Shown here one piece after another: positions 36,332 through 45,693 of a DNA stretch of 64,000 bases. A program made the translations under genes and the position numbers. The stretch is from AP-15 sp963846635 (GTDB taxonomy: Bacteria; Pseudomonadota; Alphaproteobacteria; ATCC43930; CGMCC-115725): the NCBI GenBank assembly GCA_963846635.1, contig CAWJXM010000058.1, positions 124,001 through 188,000 of the forward strand, in the 5' to 3' direction. Under the pieces are notes generated by a model, which was given only the letters and a program-made list of their open reading frames with translations, had not been told where the DNA came from and searched no databases. Each line of letters begins with the position of its first letter. The stretch's first letter is position 1.

Positions 36332-36406
36332 AGGCCGCCCGGAATTCCCGCGGCGGCCTATTGAGCGAAATATTAGACGATGGCCGCCCGTTTCAGACCG
36401 GCCACC
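36332..36406 (-). terminator. trp attenuator: mutually exclusive hairpins
   Basis: Reading on the minus strand, segment 1 (36399-36406, spanning the Trp codons) pairs with segment 2 (36379-36386) over eight bases with one wobble; segment 2 (36382-36389) can instead pair with segment 3 (36352-36359, antiterminator); segment 3 pairs with segment 4 (36332-36339), with an inner CGG/CCG stem, as the terminator hairpin. The T run after it is weak. Ribosome stalling at the Trp codons would favour 2:3 and read-through into trpE(G). Confidence 0.75.
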
Positions 36407-36428
36407 ACCAAACTGCGCGCTGAGCCAA
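36393..36428 (-). CDS. trpL: trp leader peptide (trpL) with three Trp codons
   Basis: A short frame TTG-GCT-CAG-CGC-GCA-GTT then TGG-TGG-TGG-CCG-GTC-TGA encodes MAQRAVWWWPV, with three tandem tryptophans just before the stop, at the position of rhizobial and Azospirillum trpL. The frame is bounded by an upstream stop, so TTG is the only usual start; there is no strong ribosome site, which lowers confidence in the exact start but not in the Trp-codon cluster. Confidence 0.65.
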   Translation of the reverse strand: MAQRAVWWWPV

Positions 36429-36436
36429 AGCACCAT

Positions 36437-36771
36437 GGATATATCGTTACCAGATTATCGCCGCGGCCGCAATCCTGTGCCGCAGCCGGGATAATGGGTC
36501 AGTTTGAATTTCGGCTTCCGGACCCATCTCGGGCGTTCGGCACGGTCGCGATTGGACGCCCGGTTATGCCTCACTGCGGTCGCTGGCCGATGCCCATCCG
36601 GGCCGCCCCAAGAGGGTTGCTAAACGGTAGGCGGCATTCTCTTGGCCCGACGCGCCGCGTGGAGTTCAAGAACGAGCACGTGAGATGTCGGAACGGGGGT
36701 AAGTTTACCACGCCGTCGTAGACATTTGCTCATATTGAGCATAAGATTTCTTTTTGCATGCGGAGGAAACT
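36437..36771. other. Divergent intergenic region between trp leader and SIR2 gene
   Basis: It carries the trp promoter on the minus strand and the promoter of the SIR2-like gene on the plus strand. The last 60 bases are AT-rich (TTGAGCATAAGATTTCTTTT) and end with CGGAGGAAAC just before the SIR2 ATG. No gene seen. Confidence 0.35.
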
Positions 36772-37860
36772 ATGAGTGACACGCCGACCAACGGGCGCCA
36801 GGCTCAACGATCTCGCCTTCTCGTGATCCTTGGCGCCGGCTCTACCATTCACGCGTGCGCGCCCTCAACAAAAGAGATCACCGAGCTCGTTTGCAAAATC
36901 GAAGACGAGCCTACTCATTCGGTAATCAGTCGCTTGCGGGATCAGCGCACCGAAGGAAATTTCAACTTTGAGACGGTCCTGGCTGCTCTTGAGGATTTGG
37001 ACGAGTTCAGCGTTCGTCAGCGCTTTCCGATCGCTTTGCAGAGCATTGGTGGCCATCTAAGTGCGTTTACGGAACTCTTGCCTGACTTTGCAAAGGTAGA
37101 GGAAAACCGTTTGCAAAGTGCACGAACAAGTCTTGTCGGCCGTATAAAGGACTTTGTCATCGACCGAACCGAAAATGCCTCGCCCGCCGCACTCAAAGTA
37201 TTTTTCGATCAGCTGAAAGCGGAATTTGATCTTACGGTCTTGACGCTAAACTATGACGATCTCATCGACCGAGCGGGCGAATGGTATGACGGGTTTAACC
37301 CTCCGACGGCCCCGGACCGATTCGGAACGTTCGACTTCTCCGGGTTCCCGGCTCAGTCGACCAAGCATCCGGCTGTGCTACTGCATCTGCATGGCAGCGT
37401 CCGCTTTGCCTTCCCTCCGATGCGTCTACCGACCCTGCAAAAAACCGGAGAAATCGTCCAGCGCATCGCGCCTGTAAGGGGGATTGGCGGTACGCTAAAT
37501 CCGCCACAGGGGATTGCGCAGCCGTCGCCAATAGTTGCCGGCGACGGGAAAGATCGATGGATGACCCGAGCGTGCATTCCCTTCGGTTATTACTACAATG
37601 CTTTCATCACCTCCATTCTTAATTGCCCACGTCTCCTTGTTGCTGGTTACGGGGATGGAGACCTTCACGTCAACTCGTGGCTTAAGGAAGAACATCCGCG
37701 AATTCACGGTGCTCGGCGTCGGATCGTTCATATCAATCCAGCCCTGCCGAAGTCGGCTCACCCGCGGGGGTTGCTAACTTTGGGAGGAAGCGAGGGGAAT
37801 TTCCCGCCTCAGGACCCGAAACAAATCAGAGAGATCATCGGTTATCTCAAGAGAGCGTAA
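36772..37860 (+). CDS. Stand-alone SIR2-like domain protein
   Basis: A 362-residue protein with a SIR2-type NAD-binding fold: VILGAGSTIHA at the N-terminus (residues 18-28), LTLNYDDLIDRAG (158-169) and LLHLHGSVRF (203-212), the Asn-Asp and His positions used for NAD binding and cleavage in bacterial SIR2_2 proteins. It has no zinc-finger cysteine set of protein deacetylases. Similar domains are the NADase effectors of antiphage systems (Thoeris ThsA, DSR, SIR2-pAgo), so an abortive-infection role is possible; no sensor partner gene is adjacent, and a metabolic role cannot be excluded. Codon use is less GC-extreme than its neighbours and the ribosome site is excellent (CGGAGGAAAC), hinting at separate acquisition. 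Confidence 0.75.
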   Translation: MSDTPTNGRQAQRSRLLVILGAGSTIHACAPSTKEITELVCKIEDEPTHSVISRLRDQRTEGNFNFETVLAALEDLDEFSVRQRFPIALQSIGGHLSAFTELLPDFAKVEENRLQSARTSLVGRIKDFVIDRTENASPAALKVFFDQLKAEFDLTVLTLNYDDLIDRAGEWYDGFNPPTAPDRFGTFDFSGFPAQSTKHPAVLLHLHGSVRFAFPPMRLPTLQKTGEIVQRIAPVRGIGGTLNPPQGIAQPSPIVAGDGKDRWMTRACIPFGYYYNAFITSILNCPRLLVAGYGDGDLHVNSWLKEEHPRIHGARRRIVHINPALPKSAHPRGLLTLGGSEGNFPPQDPKQIREIIGYLKRA

Positions 37861-38089
37861 GTCGGCGGCGTCCAATTAAATGGTCGGAGGACGCTGACTA
37901 AAACTAAAGGTCGTGGTTAATCGCACTGCAATGACCGCTGTCGGCGCAACCTCGGCGTTGGCGCACTAAATGGCGAAGGACCGGATTTCTCCCTTTGCAG
38001 AATTTCAAACTGACTCACTATCCACAGCCGACATCCGAGGCCCGTTCTTCGATCGGCTCGGCAAACGCTCGGCTCGGTTAGCGCAGGCC

Positions 38090-39496
38090 ATGCAACAATC
38101 ATGGCGGATCCTGCTCGCGGCAATCGGGTTGCTGGTCCTGGCTTGCTTCGTCGATCTGGGCGCGGGCGCGACGGCTATGGCAATGCCTTCTGATGCCCCC
38201 GCCGTTCCGGACGAGAATTTCTGCGCCCCGCGCATGTCGGGGCGGGTCCTCGATGCCGATCTGTCGAATTATAAATATCTGCTGGCGCGGCTCGAACCCG
38301 GCGACACGCTGCGTCTAAGACCCGGTGTTTATCGCCGATTGACCATCGCCGGATTGAACGGCGCGCCCGGCGCCTGTATCACGATTACCGGCCCTTTCGC
38401 GGGGCCGCGCACCAAAATCATCGGCGAAAGCGGCTACAACACCCTTTCAATCGAACGTTCGAGCTACGTCGTCTTGCGCAATTTCGTCATCGATTCCGCG
38501 GGTATTCCGGGTGCTGACGGCATCAAGGCGCCTCGAACCCAATCGGCGGCGACGCATCACATCGTCCTCGACGGCAATCTGATCATCGGCGCGGGTGCCA
38601 ACCAGCAGACCGACGGCATTTCGACCAAAACCCCGACGTGGAACTGGGTCATTCGGCGCAACACGATCATCAATGCGGGCACCGCACTTTACCTCGGCAA
38701 TTCCGACGGCAACGATCCGTTCGTCGCCGGGATCATCGAAAATAATCTGGTGCTCGATCCGATCGGTTACGGCATGGAAATAAAGTATCAGCGGGAGCGC
38801 CCTGTTCTCGCCGGGATGCCGCAAGCTCCGCAATCGACAATCATCCGCGACAACGTCTTTATCAAGGACGATCGCCCATCGCCGGACGGCGACCGCCCGA
38901 ACCTGCTGGTCGGCGGCTTCCCCGACAGCGGCCCGGGTTCGCGGGACCTCTATCAGATCTACGCCAATCTCCTGGTCCATAACCCGCGCGAAGCGCTGTT
39001 CCAAGGCTCTGGCCGGATCAGCTTCCATGACAACATTCTGGTGGATGGCGGGTATGCCGCCGCCGCGTTTCGTGACCACGATTTGCCGCTCAAACTCGCG
39101 CATGTGTACAACAACACAATCTATTCCGCGCAGACTGGGATCTGGTTTCGCGACCGGGCCCGCGACGGCGAGGCGGTCATCGGCAATCTTGTTTTCGGCG
39201 CACAGCCGATTTCCGGGAGCGGCATCAATGGCCGCGACAATCTCCTCGGCTCATTTGCCGAGGCGCCCTCCTATGTCGCCCGACCCTCGACCGAACCCGG
39301 TCGGATGGACTTTTTCCCTCGGCCGGGGAGGGTCCACAGCACGCCGCTCGATTTGTCCGCCTTTGCCGGCGAACTTGCTTTTGACCGCGACTTCAATGGT
39401 GCCAGCAAATTGAGCCGCACCTTTCGCGGCGCTTATGCCGGCGAGGGCGCCAATCCGGGATGGCCGCTGCGTGCCCAGATCAAACCAATACCCTGA
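38090..39496 (+). CDS. Secreted right-handed parallel beta-helix protein
   Basis: About 468 residues with a signal peptide (MQQSWRILLAAIGLLVLACF to ATAMA). The body shows pectate-lyase-type coils: LEPGDTLRLRPGVYRRLTI, HHIVLDGNLIIGAGANQQTDGI, WNWVIRRNTIINAGTALYLGNS, IIENNLVLDPIGYGMEI, LAHVYNNTIYSAQTGIW. Such proteins bind or cleave polysaccharide, but catalytic residues of a lyase are not apparent. ATG 38090 is preferred because it places the signal at the N-terminus; an in-frame ATG at 37970 would add 40 residues without a ribosome site. Confidence 0.75.
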   Translation: MQQSWRILLAAIGLLVLACFVDLGAGATAMAMPSDAPAVPDENFCAPRMSGRVLDADLSNYKYLLARLEPGDTLRLRPGVYRRLTIAGLNGAPGACITITGPFAGPRTKIIGESGYNTLSIERSSYVVLRNFVIDSAGIPGADGIKAPRTQSAATHHIVLDGNLIIGAGANQQTDGISTKTPTWNWVIRRNTIINAGTALYLGNSDGNDPFVAGIIENNLVLDPIGYGMEIKYQRERPVLAGMPQAPQSTIIRDNVFIKDDRPSPDGDRPNLLVGGFPDSGPGSRDLYQIYANLLVHNPREALFQGSGRISFHDNILVDGGYAAAAFRDHDLPLKLAHVYNNTIYSAQTGIWFRDRARDGEAVIGNLVFGAQPISGSGINGRDNLLGSFAEAPSYVARPSTEPGRMDFFPRPGRVHSTPLDLSAFAGELAFDRDFNGASKLSRTFRGAYAGEGANPGWPLRAQIKPIP

Positions 39497-39674
39497 CCGA
39501 CGCACGCACTCGGCCATCGGCCTGGATTAATTCGCGCAAGCATATGGCGGCATGCGCGCGGGTCCGTCATCGGAAGGCCCAGCCTTTGCACAGGTTCCCA
39601 GAGGCGAAGTTGTTGCTTCGGCTCGGTCGGCGCCCGATAGTCCGCCGCCTAAGCCGGTGCAGACGGAGGAAAAG

Positions 39675-40676
39675 ATGCAGATCCGCGACGGTTTTGTCGG
39701 CACAATCGGCAACACCCCGCTGATCAGGCTGCGCCGGGCCTCGGAGGAGACCGGCTGCACGATCCTCGGCAAGGCCGAATTCCTGAACCCCGGAGGCTCG
39801 GTCAAGGACCGGGCTGCGCTTTACATCATCAAGGACGCTGAGGAGCACGGTCTGTTGCAGCCGGGCGGTGTCATTGTCGAAGGAACCGCGGGCAATACCG
39901 GCATCGGCCTCGCTCTCGTCGGGAATGCGCGCGGCTACCGCACGGTCATCGTCATGCCCGAGACGCAAAGCCAGGAAAAGAAGGACATGCTGCGGTTGTG
40001 CGGCGCCGATCTCCGACTGGTACCCGCGGTGCCGTATGCGAACCCCAACAATTATGTCCGCTATTCCGAGCGGCTCGCCGCCGAAATCGCCGCCAAGGAG
40101 CCAAACGGCGCGATCTGGGCCAACCAATTCGATAATCTCGCCAACCGCCGCGGCCATTACGAGACGACCGGACCCGAGATCTGGCAGCAGACCGAGGGCA
40201 CGGTCGACGGCTTTGTGTGCTCGGTCGGCACCGGCGGCACCTTGTCCGGGGTTGGCATCGCACTGCGCGAGCGCAACCCCGATGTGAAGATTTATCTTTC
40301 CGACTGCATGGGATCGGGAATTTACAGCTGGTATGCGCGCAGCGAGTTCAAGCCCGAAGGCAATTCGATTACCGAGGGCATCGGCAATAATCGCGAAACC
40401 AGGAATTTGGCTGGCTTCAAGCCGGACGGACAGTTGCAGATCACCGACGCGGAAATGCTGCCGGTGCTGTTCAGCCTTGTCAAAGACGAAGGCTTGGTGC
40501 TCGGCGGCTCGACCGGGATCAATGTCTGCGGCGCCATCCGTCTGGCCCGGCTGCTCGGCCCCGGCCACACGATCGTGACGATCCTTGCCAACTCGGGCAC
40601 GCGCTATCAGTCGAAATTGTTCAACCCGACCTTTCTCAGAGAACGCGAGCTTCCGGTCCCCGAATGGCTCGAATAA
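39675..40676 (+). CDS. Cysteine synthase family PLP enzyme
   Basis: A 333-residue fold-type II PLP enzyme. GNTPLIRL, the Schiff-base lysine in NPGGSVKDRAA (Lys44), EGTAGNTGIGLA and the phosphate loop GTGGTLSG are those of O-acetylserine sulfhydrylases. The chain shows TEGIGNNRETRNL and a C-terminus (FNPTFLRERELPVPEWL) that is longer than CysK, as in a group of cysteine-synthase A homologues of proteobacteria; the exact acceptor (sulfide or another nucleophile) is open, so no cysK symbol is given. ATG 39675 follows GGAGGAAAAG; the upstream in-frame stretch is Pro/Ser-rich and not conserved-looking. Confidence 0.88.
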   Translation: MQIRDGFVGTIGNTPLIRLRRASEETGCTILGKAEFLNPGGSVKDRAALYIIKDAEEHGLLQPGGVIVEGTAGNTGIGLALVGNARGYRTVIVMPETQSQEKKDMLRLCGADLRLVPAVPYANPNNYVRYSERLAAEIAAKEPNGAIWANQFDNLANRRGHYETTGPEIWQQTEGTVDGFVCSVGTGGTLSGVGIALRERNPDVKIYLSDCMGSGIYSWYARSEFKPEGNSITEGIGNNRETRNLAGFKPDGQLQITDAEMLPVLFSLVKDEGLVLGGSTGINVCGAIRLARLLGPGHTIVTILANSGTRYQSKLFNPTFLRERELPVPEWLE

Positions 40677-40882
40677 TCGAGCATATGTCTGGGTAAGCGA
40701 TCACCCTCCGCTTCAACCAAGTGATCGCTTCGCACCGTCGCGAGGCGGCTGGCACTCCCCGCTGGTGGTTCGACCTAGTCTGCGCTTTTATCAGACATGC
40801 GGCGCCCGCGCGGCCGATCCTATACATGTGCCCGTCGCGCGCTGTGTCCGCGTGCGCCCGTAACACACATGGAGTTTCAGGA

Positions 40883-41755
40883 ATGACCGAGACTGATTAC
40901 ACGCCTCCCAAGGTATGGACCTGGAATAAGCCGAGCGGCGGCAGGTTCGCGAATATCAACCGGCCGATCGCGGGTCCCACACACGAGAAGGAGTTGCCGG
41001 TCGGCCGCCAGCCCTTGCAGCTCTATTCGCAGGGCACGCCCAATGGCGTGAAGGTCACGATCATGCTCGAAGAGTTGCTGGCCCTCGGCCATAGCGGTGC
41101 GGAATACGATGCCTGGCTGATCCGGATCGGCGAGGGTGATCAGTTCAGCAGCGGCTTTGTGGCGGTAAACCCTAACTCCAAGATACCGGCGCTGGTGGAC
41201 CGCAGCGGTCCGACGCCGATCCGGGTCTTCGAAACCGGTGCGATCCTGATGTATCTGGCCGAGAAGTTCGGGGTGTTCTTGCCGACTGAGCCCGGAGCGC
41301 GCGCCGAATGCCTGTCCTGGTTATTCTGGCAGATGGGCAGCACGCCCTATGTCGGCGGCGGTTTCGGCCATTTCTACGCATACGCGCCGGTCAAGATCGA
41401 ATATGCGATCGACCGCTTCGCGATGGAAACGAAGCGGCTGCTCGATGTGCTCGACCGCCGCCTCGCAGAAAGCAAATATGTCGCGGGCCCTGACTACACG
41501 ATCGCCGACATGGCGATCTGGCCGTGGTATGGCGGGCTAGTAAAGTTCGGGCAATACGGCGCGGCCGAGTTCCTCAGCGTGCAGGATTACAAGAACGTCC
41601 AGCGCTGGACCGACATGATCTTCGAACGTCCGGCGGTGAAGCGCGGACGAATGGTCAACCGCACTTCCGGCGAGCCTTCGAGCCAATTACACGAGCGCCA
41701 TGACGCCAGCGACTTCGAAACAAAGACGCAGGACAAGCTGGCAGCCGCGAACTGA
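40883..41755 (+). CDS. yghU: Glutathione-dependent disulfide-bond oxidoreductase YghU
   Basis: A 290-residue nu-class glutathione transferase. It has the long YghU N-terminal extension (YTPPKVWTWNKPSGGRFANINRPIAGPTHEKELPVG), thioredoxin-fold LYSQGTPNGVKVTIMLEEL with the Asn/Thr contact to glutathione, NPNSKIPALVD, and the all-helical C-domain with FGHFYAYAPVKIEYAIDRF. E. coli YghU reduces disulfides and hydroperoxides with two glutathiones. ATG 40883 matches the conserved N-terminus. Confidence 0.92.
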   Translation: MTETDYTPPKVWTWNKPSGGRFANINRPIAGPTHEKELPVGRQPLQLYSQGTPNGVKVTIMLEELLALGHSGAEYDAWLIRIGEGDQFSSGFVAVNPNSKIPALVDRSGPTPIRVFETGAILMYLAEKFGVFLPTEPGARAECLSWLFWQMGSTPYVGGGFGHFYAYAPVKIEYAIDRFAMETKRLLDVLDRRLAESKYVAGPDYTIADMAIWPWYGGLVKFGQYGAAEFLSVQDYKNVQRWTDMIFERPAVKRGRMVNRTSGEPSSQLHERHDASDFETKTQDKLAAAN

Positions 41756-41938
41756 CCAAGGTTCCTCGACGAGGCTACACCTTTCGGGCGCGGGTCGGAC
41801 CAGCGGGTTCGGCCCCGCGCCAATCTCCGATCGGACCCGGCCAGCTCAGCTCTGGCATAAGGTCAAGCCGTCAGTTGCCGATGCGACAGGTCGCTCGGCA
41901 AGCCACCTTCCCCGGCGGTGCTTAGGGTTTTCTTCCCC

Positions 41939-42937
41939 TCATTGCTGCGCAGAAATCATCGTCACGCTTCGGTGCTCAAACCCGAACAGCGCTTGCGCAT
42001 TGTGGTGCAGGATCTTGTCGGTATCGGATTTGGGCAACCCGAGGCGCTCGATGTAGGCAAAGGTCTCCTTATAGGCTTCGTAATCCTGCAGCACTGGGTA
42101 ATCGCTGCCGGTTACCAGATGGTCGGCGCCAAAGGCTTCGAGAGCGCAGAGGAAAGCCGGCTTGGAGCCGTAGCACACCGTGTCGTAATAGAATTTTTTG
42201 GCCGTGACGCTCGGCGCTTCGGCAAGGTTCGGGTGGCCGCTCTGGCTTTGGCCTTGCTTGTCGAGGCGGTTGAGCAGCATCGGGATCGGCCCGCCGAGAT
42301 GCGGCACGATGAACTTGATCTTGGGATAGCGGTACGGGATCTGCTTGGCGATCATGTGCAATACAAAGGTCGCGTCCTCGAGCGACGTGCCGACCGACCC
42401 CCGATAATTGTAATCGACGATGAACGGCGAGCAGATCCCCGATCCGGCCGGGTGCACGAACAGCACCGCCCCACGCCGGTTCATCTCGGCGTAGATCGGT
42501 TCAAACTCGGTTTCGGCGATCGAGCGGCCGAGGCAGATGATGTTCATGTTGACGCCGGCGCAGCCCAACTGGTCGAAGCCGCGCTCCATCTCCTTAAGCG
42601 CCGCATCGATGTGCGGCAATGGCAGCATGACATAGGAACTGATGCGGTCAGGGTAGCGGTGCGCAAACTCGGTATAGGCGTCGTTCAGCATCTTGACCGC
42701 GGTTACGCATTCCGCCTCGTCGGGCAGATAGGGCGGATGATTTGGCGACAAGACCTGCTTTCCGACCCCCGCCTCATCCATCCACCGGAACCGGCCCTCG
42801 ATGTCCTCCGGCGAATCCGAGAACGGGTGGCGTGCCATGCCGCGCTTGACCGGGAGATGAACCGGCGACGCAAACCGATCACCCATGAATTCGCTGAAAT
42901 TCTTTGGCGTATAGTGCGCGTGCACATCACAAATCAT
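41939..42937 (-). CDS. Amidohydrolase-2 family protein (ACMSD-like)
   Basis: A 332-residue TIM-barrel metal-dependent hydrolase/decarboxylase. MICDVHAHYTP supplies the two first-strand histidines, LFVHPAG the third, IVPHLGG the fourth and TGSDYPV the active-site Asp, the set of the aminocarboxymuconate-semialdehyde decarboxylase group. Members decarboxylate or hydrolyse ring-cleavage products. It stands divergently next to a Rieske oxygenase gene (43296), so a shared aromatic pathway is likely though not proven. Confidence 0.87.
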   Translation of the reverse strand: MICDVHAHYTPKNFSEFMGDRFASPVHLPVKRGMARHPFSDSPEDIEGRFRWMDEAGVGKQVLSPNHPPYLPDEAECVTAVKMLNDAYTEFAHRYPDRISSYVMLPLPHIDAALKEMERGFDQLGCAGVNMNIICLGRSIAETEFEPIYAEMNRRGAVLFVHPAGSGICSPFIVDYNYRGSVGTSLEDATFVLHMIAKQIPYRYPKIKFIVPHLGGPIPMLLNRLDKQGQSQSGHPNLAEAPSVTAKKFYYDTVCYGSKPAFLCALEAFGADHLVTGSDYPVLQDYEAYKETFAYIERLGLPKSDTDKILHHNAQALFGFEHRSVTMISAQQ

Positions 42938-43295
42938 CGGGCTTTCCTTCTTGCGAGGGGCCCCAAAGACGATCGTGATTGATCGATCGGTATCCTCGGG
43001 GACTTGAGTGGTCTGGGTTCAGAATAAGCCGATTTGACGAGAACCTACAAGGAGCAGCCCGGTCAATTGCCCGGCGGAATCTTCAAGGGGCCGGAGCTGT
43101 CCCGGAGGCGCAGCGCCGCGGCACGCTTTGCGGGCGACCGCCCAACGAAGCGGCTTAAACAATTGCCGCGGGTCCCATTTCACCGCAACGTCGCAAAGTG
43201 TCGTCCGCGTCGGTCTACTCCACGATGTTCGTTTCGGCGCCTCTGGTGCTATATGCGAGTATGCGATCAGATTCGCTCAGACCACGGAACTAATT
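42938..43295. other. Divergent intergenic region between amidohydrolase and Rieske genes
   Basis: About 360 bases between two divergent starts. GGAAAG/GAAGG tracts precede the amidohydrolase ATG. The ribosome site for the Rieske gene is poor (ACGGAAC). No coding frame or structured RNA is clear; a regulator site for both is expected but not identified. Confidence 0.3.
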
Positions 43296-44627
43296 ATGTC
43301 GCAAGATAGCAAACCAGAGCCGGGCAGTCGTTGGGATGTTCTCACCAGGACCGGTGCCGGTACGCCGATGGGCGATCTGCTGCGCCACTATTGGTGGCCA
43401 ATCGCCGGCGCCAGCGAGTTCGAGACTCCGGGGACGCTCCCGGTGCGGCTGATGGGCGAGGATCTCGTGCTCTACAAGGACCTCGGCGGCAACTACGGTC
43501 TCATCGATCGGCATTGCCGGCATCGCCGTGCCGACCTCAGCTACGGCTATGTCGAGAACTGCGGGTTGCGCTGCAATTACCATGGCTGGCTCTATGATGC
43601 TGACGGCCGATGCCTGGCGCAGCCCTATGAGGATGTTGCGCATCCGCAAGCGCGGCTTCGTGACCAGATCCATATCAAGGCCTATCCGGTCGAGGAATTG
43701 GGCGGTCTGTTATGGGCCTATCTCGGCCCCGAGCCGCGGCCGCTTGTGCCCGATTGGGAATTCTTCTCGTGGAAGAACGGCTTCCGCCAGATTGTCAAGG
43801 CCGAGATTCCCTGCAATTGGTTCCAGTGCCAGGAGAACTCGATCGACCCGGTGCATTTCGAATGGACCCACTCGAACTGGAGCGTCCGCCTCGGCAGCGC
43901 CACCGGCCCCTACACGCCGCAGCACGTCAAGGTCGATTTCAGCGAATTCGAATACGGGTTCCAGTATAAGCGCATCCGCACCGATACTAGCGAGCATGAT
44001 CGCTTGTGGACGGTCGGCCGGGTGTGCCTATGGCCGAACGGATTGTTCACCGGCAATCACGTCGAGTTCCGCGTGCCGGTCGATGACGAGAATACGCTCA
44101 GCGTTATGTGGCATTTCAGCCGCGTGCCGCGGGAGCGCGAGCCCTATGTCCAGAACAGCATCCCGACCTGGCAGGGGCCGATCGCCGACCCCAAGACCGG
44201 GCGCTGGATCACCAGCCATGTGATGAACCAGGATTTCGTAACCTGGGTCGGGCAGGGCCGCATCGCCGATCGCTCGCAGGAATATCTCGCGCCGAGCGAC
44301 CGCGGCATCGTCATGATCCGGCGCCGCTTTCTCGACGATATCGACGCGATCGCGGAGGGTAAGGACCCCAAGGCGATAATCCGCGATCCTGCGGTTAATG
44401 ATGCAATCGTGCTGCCGGTCGCGGAACGCCAAGCCTTGATCGAAGGCGTTACGCGCGCCGAGATGATGGTCAACCCGCTCGCCCGTCGCGGCTTGCAGGG
44501 CTATATCTTTCAGACTGGACAGCCCGCCGAGGTCCGAGCGGCATTTCTCGCGGCGATGGGTTTCAGCGAAGCGGAAGCGACTGCCGACCCGCAGCCTTTC
44601 GACCCGCTGGGGCCGGCACCGCGCTGA
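43296..44627 (+). CDS. Rieske-type aromatic ring-hydroxylating oxygenase, alpha subunit
   Basis: A 443-residue oxygenase. The Rieske [2Fe-2S] ligands are Cys74-x-His76 and Cys93-x2-His96 (CRHRRADLSYG, CNYHGWLYD). The mononuclear iron region shows NWFQCQENSIDPVHFEWTH, with the bridging Asp and the two His ligands. It activates O2 with electrons from a separate reductase to hydroxylate or demethylate an aromatic or related substrate; no reductase or ferredoxin gene is adjacent. The phthalate/vanillate-type single-component layout is the nearest match by eye. Confidence 0.9.
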   Translation: MSQDSKPEPGSRWDVLTRTGAGTPMGDLLRHYWWPIAGASEFETPGTLPVRLMGEDLVLYKDLGGNYGLIDRHCRHRRADLSYGYVENCGLRCNYHGWLYDADGRCLAQPYEDVAHPQARLRDQIHIKAYPVEELGGLLWAYLGPEPRPLVPDWEFFSWKNGFRQIVKAEIPCNWFQCQENSIDPVHFEWTHSNWSVRLGSATGPYTPQHVKVDFSEFEYGFQYKRIRTDTSEHDRLWTVGRVCLWPNGLFTGNHVEFRVPVDDENTLSVMWHFSRVPREREPYVQNSIPTWQGPIADPKTGRWITSHVMNQDFVTWVGQGRIADRSQEYLAPSDRGIVMIRRRFLDDIDAIAEGKDPKAIIRDPAVNDAIVLPVAERQALIEGVTRAEMMVNPLARRGLQGYIFQTGQPAEVRAAFLAAMGFSEAEATADPQPFDPLGPAPR

Positions 44628-44742
44628 TCTCGCCTTTCTCGCTCGCGGCGCACTGCCAGCAGCAGTCGATGATCCGGCGCATGTTCGGCATCGCATCGGC
44701 ATCAAGGGCGGTGATGCTCGCGTCATTGAGAATGGCCAGTGC

Positions 44743-45636
44743 TTACCCCTGCGCCCTGCGTTCAGCGATCCAAGACGATACTTTGTCGTAATAATAGGCC
44801 ATGTAATACTCGGCGATGTCATCGGCGGTCGTGTTCCAGACACCGTCGTGACCGAGAATGTACTGCAGCGCCTCGTCAAGATACTTTGCGGCATTGGGAC
44901 GCCCGATATTGTGCGGATGAAGCGCCAGACACATCACGCGCCCGTTCTCGGCACCTTCGCGATAGAGCGTGTCGAACTGGTCCTTGATCATTTGCAGGAA
45001 GTAATCCGCCTCACGATTCCACGCCAGCATTCCTGCATCATTGGTCTGGCCGGTATAGGGAACATAGATGAACTTTTGGCCGCCCCGGACATTGATCGGC
45101 CACGGCTGATCATCGATAATCCATGACGTATGATAGAGGCAACCAGCCTCAGCCATCAAATCGTCTGTCCTGATCGTATATCCGGCACCGCCGCCAAGCC
45201 GTCCTTTTAACCGTTTACCCGTCATCTCCATCAGGTGTATGATAAAATCCTGCCAGTACGCGCGTTCCTGCTCTTCGCTGTAGTCGTAGATCGGCCGGCT
45301 GTTATAGAGACCATGGGCCATATAGTCCCAGTTATTGGCAATCATCGCATCTTTGATTTCCGGAAAATGATCGAGAAGCTCCAGGTTGAGGCAGCAGCAC
45401 CCACGAACATTATGCTTGTTTAGAGTATCGAGCATACGCCAGAAGCCGACGCGATTGCCGTAATCCATGCGCGAATAGTGTGGAATATCGGGCTGTGTCG
45501 GCCGGTTCTCCGGCAGGTACTCGAAGAACTCCATATTGGGCGCGACCCAGAATGCGATGCGCGCTTTGCCGGGCCATTTGATGATCGGTCGTTCAGTAAT
45601 CGATGCATAGTCGAAGCGGCCGGGTGCGAGAACCAT
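44743..45636 (-). CDS. Polysaccharide deacetylase family protein (tandem copy 2)
   Basis: A 297-residue NodB-fold protein of the divergent deacetylase group that includes allantoinase-like PuuE and peptidoglycan deacetylases. IAFWVAPNMEFFEY, SRMDYGNRVGFWRMLDTL, YMAHGLYNSRPIYDYSEEQER, and LALHPHNIGRP carry the metal-ligand H and catalytic His. The Asp at the usual D-D pair is changed (NMEFFE), as in other members acting on small amides. It lies 57 bases downstream of a paralogue on the same strand. Start ATG 45636 follows GGAGACGAC. Confidence 0.82.
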   Translation of the reverse strand: MVLAPGRFDYASITERPIIKWPGKARIAFWVAPNMEFFEYLPENRPTQPDIPHYSRMDYGNRVGFWRMLDTLNKHNVRGCCCLNLELLDHFPEIKDAMIANNWDYMAHGLYNSRPIYDYSEEQERAYWQDFIIHLMEMTGKRLKGRLGGGAGYTIRTDDLMAEAGCLYHTSWIIDDQPWPINVRGGQKFIYVPYTGQTNDAGMLAWNREADYFLQMIKDQFDTLYREGAENGRVMCLALHPHNIGRPNAAKYLDEALQYILGHDGVWNTTADDIAEYYMAYYYDKVSSWIAERRAQG

Positions 45637-45693
45637 TGTGTCGTCTCCATCCGCTGGCGATGAAAGGAATCCTTCGATAAACCGCAAAAACCA

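Noticed and set aside
36268..36436. N-terminal extension of trpE(G) through the leader
   Set aside because: It would translate the attenuator hairpins and is not like the N-terminus of known TrpE(G) proteins.
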